DNA of 43,576 bases from Xenorhabdus bovienii (GCF_024721015.1 NZ_JANAIF010000036.1:1-43576), one strand, 5' to 3'. Numbered from the stretch's first letter, positions 1 through 8,139 are shown. The notes: a model not told the origin generated them from the sequence alone. Numbers and translations: made by a program.

Positions 1-116
1 TGGCCACCGATAGAGAAATAGCATTATTGCGCGAATGGGAAATTTACAGCGTAAAATTGACAGAGATTGATACATCGACAGCACCCGATGTCAAATGGCC
101 AGAGCAGCCGAAGTAA
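1..116 (+). CDS. phage tail-fibre assembly protein, C-terminal end (partial)
   Basis: An open frame enters from the left edge and stops at 114-116. The 37 visible residues (ATDREIALLREWEIY and onward, ending DVKWPEQPK) match the end of Tfa-type tail-fibre assembly chaperones, which typically close with a Trp/Tyr-rich helix followed by an Asp-Thr-Ser-x-Ala-Pro-Asp-x-x-Trp-Pro pattern. Such proteins help fold or attach the tail fibres of Myoviridae-like phages and R-type tailocins. The start and the fibre gene lie outside the window. Family assignment is by recognition of the tail motif only. Confidence 0.75.
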   Translation, partial: ATDREIALLREWEIYSVKLTEIDTSTAPDVKWPEQPK

Positions 117-122
117 ATACAG

Positions 123-137
123 GGGGCTTGATGCCCC
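123..137 (+). terminator. small GC hairpin after the tail-fibre assembly gene
   Basis: GGGGC and GCCCC pair around a five-base loop seven bases after the stop codon. There is no long T run, so termination is only possible, not shown. Confidence 0.35.
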
Positions 138-146
138 TATCTTCAT

Positions 147-252
147 TCAATAAATAGCCAATAGGGGAGATTAGCGGGTAGTTGGGTGGATTGGGGGCGG
201 ATGTTGGGGGGAGTTTGGGGGATGTGAGGCGGGGGGAGGTGGACAGTTTGGG
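147..252. repeat. G-rich repeat, copy 1
   Basis: The first 49 bases (147-195) are identical to 26567-26615. The similarity then continues with small insertions and deletions through a run of G tracts and the shared words CGGATGTTGGGGGG and GTGGACA. Copy 1 contains at least four G5-G6 tracts between 192 and 238, which fits a G-quadruplex motif on the plus strand. Both copies lie immediately downstream of phage tail genes. No protein is credible here: the antisense frame is a low-complexity proline-rich translation. Confidence 0.85.
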
Positions 253-442
253 GCCTTGATGAGAAAAAGCCCTCAAGGAAGGGCTAAAAACTGAAACATT
301 TTGATACATTTTAATCATCAACGAAACAAAAGAAATACAACCTACGCTGTTGAACCTTGGGTTCAAACGGTCTAATATCACCTCAAGGCATATTTATCAA
401 TTTGATAATTGTGTTGTTGATACCCCTACAGGAGATTATAAA

Positions 443-754
443 ATGCGATTACGTTGCATGGCTTATCAACAGGGTGATGTGTATATTGCCGCCTGCTTAG
501 ATCTGTCACTGGCAGCGCAAGCTAACTCGATTGATAAAGCAATTAGTAAACTTGAGGGTCAGGTGAGTGATTATCTTGAAGAAGTCACTTCTGAACCTGA
601 ATATGCAAAGCAACTGATAAATCGAAAAGCCCCCTTATCTATGTGGCTTAAGTATTGGTATATTGCTTGTATGTTAAAAGTGAAACGTGCCTCCTCTCGA
701 AATAAAGAAACTATTTCAGCTAGATTGTTTGATGAACAATACAAGCCAGCCTGA
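443..754 (+). CDS. HicB-like antitoxin
   Basis: A 103-residue protein starting at ATG 443, chosen because GGAG lies eight bases upstream; the frame is open further up to 350 without a ribosome site. The N-terminal half (RLRCMAYQQGDVYIAACLDL followed by an alternating Asn-Ser-Ile-Asp-Lys-Ala helix) has the HicB partial RNase-H fold pattern that binds the HicA toxin. The C-terminal third is unusual: it has a Trp/Tyr-rich hydrophobic stretch and no recognisable helix-turn-helix or ribbon-helix-helix DNA-binding domain. The gene is 18 bases upstream of a HicA-like gene, so the order is antitoxin first. It would neutralise the toxin and perhaps repress the operon. Confidence 0.6.
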   Translation: MRLRCMAYQQGDVYIAACLDLSLAAQANSIDKAISKLEGQVSDYLEEVTSEPEYAKQLINRKAPLSMWLKYWYIACMLKVKRASSRNKETISARLFDEQYKPA

Positions 755-772
755 TAAGGGATATGGCGCAAC

Positions 773-1063
773 ATGATTCTTTATAGATTAACACCACTCA
801 AATATAAAGAAGTTGTAACAGCTCTGGGGGCTTTGGGTTTTGAAATAAAACCGAAGAAAGGAACCTCTCACGAGCAGTGGATCAAGAAAGAAAATGGATA
901 TAAATGGGTAGTCACAGTTGATAAGCACCATGCGCCATTTTCACGCGATCTAATCAAATCAATGGCTAAGCAGGCAGGGATGGATTATAAAAAATTCCAT
1001 TCTCTGTGCAAGGGTAATATTAGTCACAAAGAAGTCCTTGCTGCTGGTCTATCGCGATACTGA
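773..1063 (+). CDS. HicA-like mRNA interferase toxin
   Basis: A 96-residue basic protein. Residues 1-60 follow the HicA double-stranded-RNA-binding fold: a helix (KYKEVVTALGALGFEI), then a Lys-rich strand and a Thr-Ser-His-Glu-Gln-Trp motif at about residues 30-35, whose histidine would be the catalytic His of HicA, then a strand with Trp-Val-Val-Thr-Val. The C-terminal 35 residues (RDLIKSMAKQAGMDYKKF) extend the usual domain with the helix that in HicA follows the last strand. It is coupled to the HicB-like gene before it and followed by a clear terminator. The likely role is translation-independent mRNA cleavage when antitoxin is lost. Confidence 0.6.
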   Translation: MILYRLTPLKYKEVVTALGALGFEIKPKKGTSHEQWIKKENGYKWVVTVDKHHAPFSRDLIKSMAKQAGMDYKKFHSLCKGNISHKEVLAAGLSRY

Positions 1064-1081
1064 TAAGTCAATTTATTTCCT

Positions 1082-1103
1082 AACCCGCCCCGCGCGGGTT
1101 TTT
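1082..1103 (+). terminator. Rho-independent terminator after the HicBA pair
   Basis: AACCCGC at 1082-1088 pairs with GCGGGTT at 1094-1100, and five T residues follow or overlap. It lies 19 bases after the HicA-like stop codon and separates it from the next gene. Confidence 0.85.
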
Positions 1104-1273
1104 CATGCAGGCAACATCCCTTAGCACTCTTCTTTCCCACTTGTACAAACTCTCACACAACCCCAATCAATTCATTCAACTATAAACATTCGTTAATATA
1201 TTCGGGCTGTTACAGCGGAGGGAGGCTAACTCTTTGGGTTGCTTCCAATAATTTATAAATATAAGGAAATAGT

Positions 1274-2077
1274 ATGTCTGATGTTATTAATCCCGAACAT
1301 GAATGTCCGTTTGACCCGAAACACTATCAATGTGACTGCTTTATTGCACCGGTGGGTTCATTCTCTTGGGCTTTGATTCAATTAAAACTACGCAAGCGTG
1401 TCGCCCGTTCTGTCTGGGGTGACAAAGGGATGTATCTGGCTATTACTCCACGAGTAAATGATTTAACCGTGGAAGAAAGCAGCGCTTATGCGATTGATGG
1501 TGTAGCAGTTGGAACCAAGTACGATTACCTGACACATATCGATTTGCGCAATGAACACGGTAACTTTGTACCGTGGCAGCCAACACAAGAAGATATGATG
1601 GCGTGTGATTGGGAGTTTGTAGTAGAAGAGAAAGAGGAACCAATTAAACCCAAGCCATCTGTCGAACCTGTATATCAACTGAAAACTCGATTAACTGTCG
1701 ATGAATATACTAACCCTTCAGCTGGATTAAAATATTGGGGTTATGCCAATAATGTGATGGGGGAATGGGAAGAAATTAGTAATAATGTACTGCTTACAAA
1801 AGGAATCGGCCAATTCAGTTTGATTCAGTCTGATCATGACTCTCATCGTTATTTTCTTCTTCATAGTGAAAATCCTAATGAAGCTGAAAAACAACTTAGC
1901 TCGAAAAGATTAGTCGTCAGGTACTTAAATAAAGAATATGATTTAGGAGTAGCTGAAATAGATAGTGCTACCAACCTGTTATATAGTCAACCTGAAAGCT
2001 CATCAGCACTAGAAGAATTATTTGTTGCATCAGTTGGTAAGACACTTGAACTTGAATTGGCTTTTTTTGATGCATAA
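1274..2077 (+). CDS. Tad2-like (DUF2829) domain protein with a C-terminal extension
   Basis: A 267-residue protein with AAGGAAA just upstream of the ATG. Residues 29-117 match the DUF2829/Tad2 pattern: a helix SFSWALIQLKLRKRVAR, a Trp-Gly-Asp-Lys-Gly-Met-Tyr-Leu strand, then Tyr-Leu-Thr-His-Ile-Asp-Leu, Val-Pro-Trp-Gln-Pro-Thr-Gln-Glu-Asp-Met and a final Asp-Trp-Glu-Phe. Phage Tad2 proteins are about 90 residues and sequester the cyclic ADP-ribose-type signal of Thoeris immunity. Here the domain is preceded by a His/Cys cluster (H9, C11, H17, C20, C22) that could bind a metal, and followed by an acidic-basic proline linker (118-131) and a 136-residue domain I do not recognise. It stands alone between two terminators. 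Domain recognition is firm; an anti-defence role is inference. Confidence 0.75.
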   Translation: MSDVINPEHECPFDPKHYQCDCFIAPVGSFSWALIQLKLRKRVARSVWGDKGMYLAITPRVNDLTVEESSAYAIDGVAVGTKYDYLTHIDLRNEHGNFVPWQPTQEDMMACDWEFVVEEKEEPIKPKPSVEPVYQLKTRLTVDEYTNPSAGLKYWGYANNVMGEWEEISNNVLLTKGIGQFSLIQSDHDSHRYFLLHSENPNEAEKQLSSKRLVVRYLNKEYDLGVAEIDSATNLLYSQPESSSALEELFVASVGKTLELELAFFDA

Positions 2078-2120
2078 TCAAAATAGATAATCTATTAGTA
2101 ACAAGTTATTAAAGCATTCC

Positions 2121-2143
2121 AAGGCTGCGCAATGCGCGGCCTT
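2121..2143 (+). terminator. Hairpin terminator after the Tad2-like gene
   Basis: A ten-base-pair stem (AAGGCTGCGC with GCGCGGCCTT, one G-T pair) closes a three-base loop 44 bases after the stop codon. The following tract is CT-rich rather than a pure T run. Confidence 0.7.
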
Positions 2144-3190
2144 CCTTCCAACTTCTTGATATCCCTTATTTTCGGCAGAGAACCGGAATTCCTGTCCTGT
2201 GCGGTAATTAAGCAAAATCAACAAGTTACCTAAAAGCGGGATTTCCCGTCTTTAACCCCTGCATGGTGCCGGCACGCTTCCGTTTCAAACGTAGGCGTGA
2301 AATTAACTGTAGGGATTCTTTGAGGCTAAGGAATCATCAATCTCAGAGGCTCAACTACGAAATTTTCGTAGTTTATATTTTCACCAATTGGGATTTGAAA
2401 GCCCATTTAAGTGGGAATTCCCACTTTGGCAATAACTCATTGATATTTAATCAGACGCCAGATTTGGCTTCTGCTTATAATTTGAGCGCTAGTGATACTG
2501 ACTCACAAACTTTGCACAACTCAATAAGAGGTGTGCCCAAAAGAGTGAGCTAGAAACAAAGGGTTAAGTCCTTTTGTCCAGCACATAAAGTAACCATTGG
2601 GATTTCCCCAATGGTTGGGTCAAAGTGAGGACCTCGGATAAATCAATGAGTTAATCAACTAGGGTGGAAATCACCATACCTTTTGTTTGTGCAGGTACCT
2701 CATATGTCAAAGGTCAGATTTCTGCCTTATAGTGACAACAGCTTCCCTTCCCACCTCTCCACAATCTCGGGACTCTTCATTTTTTGGCAAAAAGTGTACG
2801 TCAGCTAAATATCATCAAAAAATCTGAATATTTAAAAGCACTGTTTATGTGTACAGAAATGCGTCAGTTTAGAGAGGGATTTTGACGGTGAATTTTTCGA
2901 ATAAAATAATGATGTCCGTTCTTCAATATGAATTTTATAGGGCGTGATCTGAGAGGTAAATCAGACCCAAAACAGGCAAAAGTGGCGTGTATTTTTGTTA
3001 CACTTTTTTACAAATAGAAATACATTAGTCACAAACAAAAACACCTCAGAGGGGGAATCTGAGGTGTTTCGATTTTAACTTCACGTGCATTTTACGTGCA
3101 CTTTGAAGTCCTTTTACTGTCATGGCAGTGTCCCATCAACTTTGCTAACTGACTGTTTTTCAAGTTGTTGTCCTGACACTGACCCACCAA
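2144..3190. other. non-coding stretch rich in inverted repeats, between the Tad2-like gene and ssrA
   Basis: No convincing gene is seen in about 1 kb. The stretch holds a series of short perfect inverted repeats: 2233-2253 (CGGG-ATTT-CCCG core), 2353-2373 (ten-base arms around a single T), 2409-2426 (AAGTGGG-AATT-CCCACTT), 2592-2616 (AACCATTGGG with CCCAATGGTT) and 2663-2675. Three of them share a GGGA(T/A)TTCCC-like centre. This resembles the regulatory, RNA-based immunity region of P4-type satellite elements, which also favour tRNA or tmRNA ends, but I cannot confirm it. An open frame of 96 codons (2263-2553) runs through the repeats without a good ribosome site. Confidence 0.5.
3039..3069. 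terminator. strong 12-bp hairpin in the island near ssrA
   Basis: AAACACCTCAGA (3039-3050) pairs perfectly with TCTGAGGTGTTT (3058-3069) around a seven-base loop. It ends in TTT on the plus strand and is preceded by A tracts, so it could stop transcription in either direction. Just beyond it, ACGTGCA occurs twice within 20 bases (3084-3103). Confidence 0.55.
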
Positions 3191-3193
3191 ATT

Positions 3194-3557
3194 TGGTGGA
3201 GCTGGCGGGAGTTGAACCCGCGTCCGAAATTCCTACATCCTCGGTACTACATGCTTAGTCTAGTCTTTACATTCGCTTGCCAGCTGCGGACAGACACGCC
3301 ACTAACAAACTAGCCTGATTGGATTTAACGCTTCAACCCCAGGCAGGGCATCCACGCGATCTCTTTTGGGTTTGACCTCTCTTGATCCCCGTCCTAAGAG
3401 CGGAGGCTAGGGAGAGAGGGCTCTAAGCAGGTTATTAAGCTGCTAGTGCGTAGTTTTCGTCGTTTGCGACTATTATTTTGCGGCTTTTAACGAGGCCAAC
3501 CGCCCCTCGGCATGCACCTTGGGTTTCGCGAATCCCGTCGAATCCAGAATCAGCCCC
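3194..3557 (-). ncRNA. ssrA: tmRNA (10Sa RNA)
   Basis: The minus strand begins GGGGCTGATTCTGGATTCGA at 3557 and ends with the T-arm and GGAGCTCCACCA-type acceptor at 3194, giving 364 nt, almost the length of the E. coli molecule. It rescues stalled ribosomes by acting first as an alanyl-tRNA and then as an mRNA. The tag reading frame is at 3467-3435 (minus): resume codon GCA, tag ANDENYALAA, stop TAA followed by a second TAA. The smpB gene lies 50 bases upstream on the same strand. A -10-like TATACT sits 16 bases upstream of the mature 5' end, leaving room for a short leader removed by RNase P. The 3' end borders phage-like DNA. Confidence 0.97.
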
Positions 3558-3573
3558 AAGTATGTTAAAAGCA

Positions 3574-3579
3574 AGTATA
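3574..3579 (-). promoter_or_regulatory. probable -10 element of ssrA
   Basis: TATACT on the minus strand lies 16 bases upstream of the mature tmRNA 5' end, in the 50-base gap after smpB. The expected start would give a leader of about ten bases for RNase P removal. No strong -35 is obvious. Confidence 0.5.
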
Positions 3580-3607
3580 TCAGAATATTGGATGATAATG
3601 CCAGTAA

Positions 3608-4090
3608 TTAACGCCCTGAATTCTTCATTATTCTTTCTTTGTCTACTTTCCACTCACGTTCTTTGATATCTGAACGTTTATCATGCGCTTTTTTACCTTT
3701 TGCAACGCCAATTTTGATTTTGCTCCAAGCGTTCTTCCAATACATGGAAAGTGCAATGATTGTATAACCTTCGCGATTGACTCGACCATATAGTGAATCA
3801 AGTTCGCGTTTGTTAAGGAGTAATTTGCGTGACCGTGTCGGATCACAGACTATATGGGAAGAAGCGACATTCAATGGTGTGATTGTGGCACCAAAAAGAT
3901 AAGCATCACCATCTTTGAGCAAAACGTAACTCTCACTGATGTTTGCCTTACCAGCGCGCAGCGATTTTACTTCCCAACCTTGTAGGGATAAGCCAGCTTC
4001 GAATTCTTCTTCGATGAAGTATTCATGGCGGGCTCGCTTATTCATGGCAATTGTTGCCGAACCGGGTTTGTGTGCTTTTTTCTTTGTCAT
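3608..4090 (-). CDS. smpB: SsrA-binding protein
   Basis: A 160-residue protein, the normal length. SmpB binds the tRNA-like domain of tmRNA, mimics the missing anticodon arm and delivers the complex to stalled ribosomes. The family signatures are visible: [10 protein letters not shown] near residue 18, [19 protein letters not shown] in the OB-fold, a Leu-Leu-Leu-Asn-Lys-Arg-Glu-Leu motif, and the basic C-terminal tail ([20 protein letters not shown]) that inserts into the mRNA channel. It lies directly upstream of ssrA on the same strand and divergent from ratA. Confidence 0.97.
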   Translation of the reverse strand: MTKKKAHKPGSATIAMNKRARHEYFIEEEFEAGLSLQGWEVKSLRAGKANISESYVLLKDGDAYLFGATITPLNVASSHIVCDPTRSRKLLLNKRELDSLYGRVNREGYTIIALSMYWKNAWSKIKIGVAKGKKAHDKRSDIKEREWKVDKERIMKNSGR

Positions 4091-4247
4091 AATGCGTTGT
4101 ATTATACTGTATGCGTTAATGAAAGAAATCTCTTCTGAGTGATATTTAGCAATAAATGCATATTTATTGTTCCAAACGCCATCAGGTTTTTATTTAACCA
4201 CATTTAAATGATACTATTCAGTGCTGTTACGTTTTACAGGAAATGAT

Positions 4248-4682
4248 ATGCCACAGATTAGTCGCTCTGCGTTAGTGCCTTACAGCGTGGAACAAATGTA
4301 CAAATTGATTAACGATGTAAAGTCTTATCCGGATTTTTTACCAGGATGTGTGGGTAGCAGTGTAATAAGCCGTAGTAATAATGAGATGACGGCTGCTGTT
4401 GAGGTCTCCAAGGCAGGGATCAGTAAGACGTTCGTGACGCGCAATACGTTATCTGATAATAAAAGTATTAGTATGCAGCTTGTTGATGGGCCTTTTCGAA
4501 AGCTGATGGGCGGGTGGCATTTTACCCCACTTAGCGAGGATGCCTGTAAAGTTGAGCTACATCTCGACTTTGAGTTTACCAACAAGTTGATTGAGTTGGC
4601 TTTTGGTAAGGTGTTTAAGGAATTAGCTGGTAATATGGTTCAGGCTTTTACCCAACGTGCGCGTGAGGTTTACAGTGTCTGA
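4248..4682 (+). CDS. ratA: RatA/Coq10-like START-domain protein
   Basis: A 144-residue protein, against 145 in E. coli. The start at 4248 is chosen over an in-frame ATG at 4221 because AGGA lies six bases upstream and because the family begins [18 protein letters not shown]. The sequence is a single START/polyketide-cyclase-like lipid-binding fold with the conserved Tyr-Pro-Asp-Phe-Leu-Pro-Gly-Cys near residue 31. In E. coli the protein has been described as inhibiting 70S assembly, while relatives are ubiquinone-binding chaperones, so the true role is unsettled. The last bases overlap the next gene by eight, indicating translational coupling. Confidence 0.93.
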   Translation: MPQISRSALVPYSVEQMYKLINDVKSYPDFLPGCVGSSVISRSNNEMTAAVEVSKAGISKTFVTRNTLSDNKSISMQLVDGPFRKLMGGWHFTPLSEDACKVELHLDFEFTNKLIELAFGKVFKELAGNMVQAFTQRAREVYSV

Positions 4683-4968
4683 TATCAATGTCGAAGTCGT
4701 TTATGCTCTGCCTGAACGGCAATATCTGTGTAATGTGAAAGTACCTCAGGGATCGACTGTCGAACAGGCGATTGTCGCATCTGGTCTTTTGACATTACGT
4801 AGTGATATCGATTTGACTAAGAATAAAATCGGCATTTATAGTCGCCCGGCTAAATTGACCGATACGATGGTAGAAGGGGATCGTGTAGAAATTTATCGTC
4901 CCCTTCTTGCCGATCCAAAAGAAATGCGTCGTAAACGGGCTGAACGAGCTAAAAATAGCACTCAATAA
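4675..4968 (+). CDS. ratB: RnfH-family ubiquitin-like protein
   Basis: A 97-residue protein using GTG at 4675, with GAGG six bases upstream; the family begins a few residues before Val-Glu-Val-x-Tyr-Ala-Leu-Pro. A longer frame from 4657 has no ribosome site. The beta-grasp fold is shown by SGLL, then [18 protein letters not shown], and the strongly conserved [10 protein letters not shown], with a basic C-terminal tail. It is always paired with ratA. The function is not established; the RnfH name comes from nitrogen-fixation clusters. Confidence 0.93.
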   Translation: MSDINVEVVYALPERQYLCNVKVPQGSTVEQAIVASGLLTLRSDIDLTKNKIGIYSRPAKLTDTMVEGDRVEIYRPLLADPKEMRRKRAERAKNSTQ

Positions 4969-4984
4969 CATCTATTCCGATATC

Positions 4985-5020
4985 TATTTATTCGCCAGAT
5001 GCATTACTGGCGAATAAATA
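4985..5020. terminator. bidirectional terminator between ratB and bamE
   Basis: A 14-base-pair perfect stem (TATTTATTCGCCAG with CTGGCGAATAAATA) around an eight-base loop, flanked by A/T tracts on both sides, sits between two convergent genes. Confidence 0.9.
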
Positions 5021-5032
5021 AAATTCCGCGTC

Positions 5033-5377
5033 TTACTGATCCTCTGGCAGAGCTTTTTCATTCTTGATATCAGTCAACACACCATTATTATCAAAGGTGA
5101 GAGTCAATGTTTCTTGTGTGGCCTTCTTATGGCCTGGCTGCTCACGGAATATGTAGTACCAAATTTGACTTCCAAACGGATCGGTCAGCATTGGTGTTCC
5201 CAAAGTGTAAGCGACTTGTTGTTGAGTCATTCCTTTGTGGATTTTTGATACCGCAGCCGGTGTCAGGTAATTCCCTTGATTAATATCAGGACGATAAACA
5301 ACTCGCTCAAACATGGAGCAACCCGCAGTCAGCATAACAAGTGATACGGTAGCGGCAGTCAACAATTTACAGCGCAT
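5033..5377 (-). CDS. bamE: outer membrane protein assembly factor BamE
   Basis: A 114-residue lipoprotein, formerly SmpA. The N-terminus [20 protein letters not shown] is a lipoprotein signal with lipobox Leu-Thr-Ala-Gly-Cys; Cys20 would be acylated and anchored to the inner leaflet of the outer membrane. The mature part shows the BamE fold: Asp-Ile-x-Gln-Gly-Asn-Tyr-Leu, then [22 protein letters not shown] and the Trp-Tyr-Tyr-Ile-Phe-Arg strand. It stabilises BamD-BamA during beta-barrel insertion. The ribosome site AAAGGAA precedes the ATG. It is followed upstream by recN on the same strand. Confidence 0.97.
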   Translation of the reverse strand: MRCKLLTAATVSLVMLTAGCSMFERVVYRPDINQGNYLTPAAVSKIHKGMTQQQVAYTLGTPMLTDPFGSQIWYYIFREQPGHKKATQETLTLTFDNNGVLTDIKNEKALPEDQ

Positions 5378-5490
5378 AGTAATTACATTCCTTTAGGAGT
5401 AAGGCCGTCGATGATAATAAACATTGAAGAGATTGAAAACCTCTCAGCGTTTTACCTATGACTTCAAGTATACAAAAAAGTTGTATTAAT

Positions 5491-7164
5491 TTATGCCGCT
5501 AATAGCTCTTTTGCGTTGGCCAGTGTGTTTTTTGTGACTTCATTACCCGCCAGAAGCCGCGCCAGCTCTTGGAGTCGGGCTTTTTTGTCCAACAATTGCA
5601 TGTGGGTTTCTGTTTCTTCCCCGTCGGTTTGTTTGTTGACATAAAAGTGTTGATGCCCACATCCTGCGACTTGCGGTAAGTGTGTTACGCACATAACTTG
5701 GGTTGATTCTCCCAATTCACGCAGCAGGCGACCAACGATCGCCGCTGTTGGGCCACTGATACCGACATCCACTTCGTCGAAGATTAATGCAGGCGTTTCC
5801 ATTTTTTTGGCTGTGATGACCTGAATAGCCAGTGCCATACGAGAAAGTTCACCGCCAGAAGCAACTTTTGCCAGTGATTGATGAGGCTGTCCCGGGTTTG
5901 TTGTTACGTTAAACTCAACTTTGCTGGCACCATCAATATTTAAATGCTCGGGTTCAAATGTGAGGTCAATGGTAAAACGACCATGAGGCATGGAGAGTTG
6001 ATGTATGCTGTTGGTGATCAGTTGGCTTAATTCTACAGCATATTGTTGGCGAACCTGATGCAGCTTTTCTGCCACATTGAGCGCTTGTTGATAATGTAGT
6101 CTGACGAGTTCACTGAGATGGGCACAATTATCTTCCTGCTGGGAGAGCTGATGCTGCTCTTCCAAAAGTTGTTGGTGCAGGGCAGGTAGTTCTTCTGGAG
6201 CAACGTGATGTTTACGAGCCATGCTGATCTGTTGTGAAATTTTCTGTTCCAATTCAAACAGGCGGTTAGGGTCTAATTCCAGTAGATCACTGTAATGACG
6301 TAATTCATCACTGACTTCATTAATTTGAATGGCTGCTTCTTCTAGCATGTTAAGCAGTTCGTTGAATTTGTGATCCATGCTGGCCAGTTCAGTCAGTTCG
6401 TTTCGTGCATAATTCAGAAGGCTGACAATGTTCTGTTCATCATTATCATTTAAGATCTGGAGAACGTTCTGACTGACAGATAGAAACTGCCCGCAATTTG
6501 CCAGCCGCTTATATTCGCTATCCTGCTCTTGGTACTCACCCACTTGTGGTGCCAGTTCGTTTAGTTCTTTCAAGTGATATTCGAGTAACTGCTGGCGAGA
6601 GCGGCGTTCAAGAGCCTGCTGTTGAAATCGGGCGAGTGCCTGACAGCTTTGCCGCCATTGTTGGTAAGCCTGCTTCATTTCATGTTGCAGTTCAAATTGG
6701 CCAGCGTAAATGTCCAGTAAACGCCTTTGGTGACGATTTTCTAAAAGTAATTGGTGGGCATGTTGCCCATGGATTTGGATCAGATGTGAACCTAATTCAC
6801 GTAGCTGGGAAAGGGGGACAGCCGTGCCATTGATAAAACCACGGGAGCGCCCATCAGCGGTAATCGTGCGCCGCAACAGGCACTCATTGTCGTCATCACG
6901 ACTTTCATCAAGCTGGTGGGCTTCAAGCCATTTACGGGCAGAAGGCGCATCCGCCAGTGAAAAACGGGCACAGATGTCAGTACGGGTAGCACCAGCACGA
7001 ACCATATTGGCTTCGCCTCGATTGCCAAGGCATAAGCCCAGAGCATCAATGGCGATGGATTTACCTGCGCCGGTTTCCCCTGTGATTGCTGTCATTCCTG
7101 AGCGGAAATCAATTTCCAGTTCGCGAACGATAGCAAAATTACTGATGGTTAACTGAGTCAGCAT
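5491..7164 (-). CDS. recN: DNA repair protein RecN
   Basis: A 557-residue SMC-like ATPase, close to the E. coli length of 553. Walker A is GETGAGKS at residues 29-36. The middle is a long Gln/Glu/Leu-rich coiled coil. The C-terminal half carries the ABC signature [14 protein letters not shown] and Walker B with [10 protein letters not shown]. It acts in recombinational repair of double-strand breaks and holds broken ends together. Three LexA-like boxes lie 18-77 bases upstream of the start, matching its status as one of the most strongly SOS-induced genes. Confidence 0.97.
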   Translation of the reverse strand: MLTQLTISNFAIVRELEIDFRSGMTAITGETGAGKSIAIDALGLCLGNRGEANMVRAGATRTDICARFSLADAPSARKWLEAHQLDESRDDDNECLLRRTITADGRSRGFINGTAVPLSQLRELGSHLIQIHGQHAHQLLLENRHQRRLLDIYAGQFELQHEMKQAYQQWRQSCQALARFQQQALERRSRQQLLEYHLKELNELAPQVGEYQEQDSEYKRLANCGQFLSVSQNVLQILNDNDEQNIVSLLNYARNELTELASMDHKFNELLNMLEEAAIQINEVSDELRHYSDLLELDPNRLFELEQKISQQISMARKHHVAPEELPALHQQLLEEQHQLSQQEDNCAHLSELVRLHYQQALNVAEKLHQVRQQYAVELSQLITNSIHQLSMPHGRFTIDLTFEPEHLNIDGASKVEFNVTTNPGQPHQSLAKVASGGELSRMALAIQVITAKKMETPALIFDEVDVGISGPTAAIVGRLLRELGESTQVMCVTHLPQVAGCGHQHFYVNKQTDGEETETHMQLLDKKARLQELARLLAGNEVTKNTLANAKELLAA

Positions 7165-7181
7165 CGCGCTCCTCCTACCTT

Positions 7182-7241
7182 TCCTGTATATAAAAACATG
7201 TCTGTACTTTCACACAGTATAAACTGGTTCTTTATACAGTA
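7182..7241 (-). promoter_or_regulatory. three LexA boxes upstream of recN
   Basis: A perfect CTGT-N8-ACAG lies at 7202-7217. It is flanked by CTGT-N8-ACAT at 7184-7199 and CTGG-N8-ACAG at 7224-7239. All three are spaced about 20 bases apart on the same face. E. coli recN also has multiple LexA boxes, so tight SOS control is likely conserved. Confidence 0.8.
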
Positions 7242-7260
7242 AAGTGGGAAGCCTACGTTT

Positions 7261-8139
7261 TTAGAACATTTTTTTCGACCAACCCAGCTTCGTACTCAGT
7301 GTATTGAAATAGTTGTAATCTTTCGGGTGTATCAAGTGCAGGTTATATTCACTGCGTTTGATAATGACTTCTTCACTGTCCTGGATCGGTAACACGATCT
7401 GGCTATCACAGCTTACTTCATAGTCATTGCTGTTCCGGGAGAATTTCAGACGAATGCTGCTTTCGCTGCTGATAACAAGAGGGCGCGCTGAAAGCGTGTG
7501 TGGAAACATCGGTACCAGCACAATGGCGTTCAAGTTTGGTGTCAATATTGGCCCACCAGCAGACAACGAGTAGGCTGTTGAGCCTGTGGGGGTCGCAATG
7601 ATTAAGCCATCTGAGCGTTGGGAAAACGCAAAACGCTCATCAATATAAACTTCGAAGTCAATCATGTGAGCGACTTTGCCCGGATGCAGCACGACTTCAT
7701 TCAGCGCTGTACTGCGCCGTGATTTCTGTCCTTTTTTCGTGACTTGAGCTTCCAGTAGGAAACGTTTTTCGTCTCGATATTCTCCATTGAGTACTTCGGA
7801 AAGCTGCTGCAAGGCATTATCGGGATCTAAATCCGTCAGAAAGCCTAAATTGCCACGGTTAATGCCAATCACTTTGATGTCATAGCGTGACAATACTCTG
7901 GCAGCTCCCAGCATGTTGCCATCGCCGCCAACAACAATCACCAGATCAGCTATTTTGCCGATTTCGGTCAATCCTCCAGTCTGAACACCTTTTAAACTAA
8001 TGTCTCTAGCAACTTGTCTATCCATGATGACGTAGTATCCTTTGGATACCAGCCAGTGATAAAGCATTTCATGGGTGGCCAGCGCTTCAGGGTGACGTGG
8101 ACGGCCGACAATACCGATGCATTTGAATTCGTTATTCAT
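7261..8139 (-). CDS. nadK: NAD kinase
   Basis: A 292-residue protein, exactly the E. coli length when started at the ATG ending at 8139 ([20 protein letters not shown]), which has AAGGAA upstream; the frame extends seven codons further without need. It phosphorylates NAD to NADP with ATP. The GGDG motif is at residues 71-74, followed by [18 protein letters not shown], the Asn-Glu-Val-Val-Leu-His strand, and the diagnostic [20 protein letters not shown]. It is divergent from grpE, as in E. coli. Confidence 0.97.
   Translation of the reverse strand: MNNEFKCIGIVGRPRHPEALATHEMLYHWLVSKGYYVIMDRQVARDISLKGVQTGGLTEIGKIADLVIVVGGDGNMLGAARVLSRYDIKVIGINRGNLGFLTDLDPDNALQQLSEVLNGEYRDEKRFLLEAQVTKKGQKSRRSTALNEVVLHPGKVAHMIDFEVYIDERFAFSQRSDGLIIATPTGSTAYSLSAGGPILTPNLNAIVLVPMFPHTLSARPLVISSESSIRLKFSRNSNDYEVSCDSQIVLPIQDSEEVIIKRSEYNLHLIHPKDYNYFNTLSTKLGWSKKMF

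Noticed and set aside
91..381. 96-codon minus-strand ORF, proline-rich
   Set aside because: It is the low-complexity translation of the G-rich repeat and lacks a ribosome site.
2263..2553. 96-codon plus-strand ORF resembling nothing known
   Set aside because: It runs through several perfect inverted repeats and has no ribosome site. A relation to P4 Ash-type proteins came to mind but cannot be supported.
3435..3653. 72-codon minus-strand ORF ending in ANDENYALAA
   Set aside because: It is the chance upstream extension of the tmRNA tag frame; translation starts only at the resume codon.
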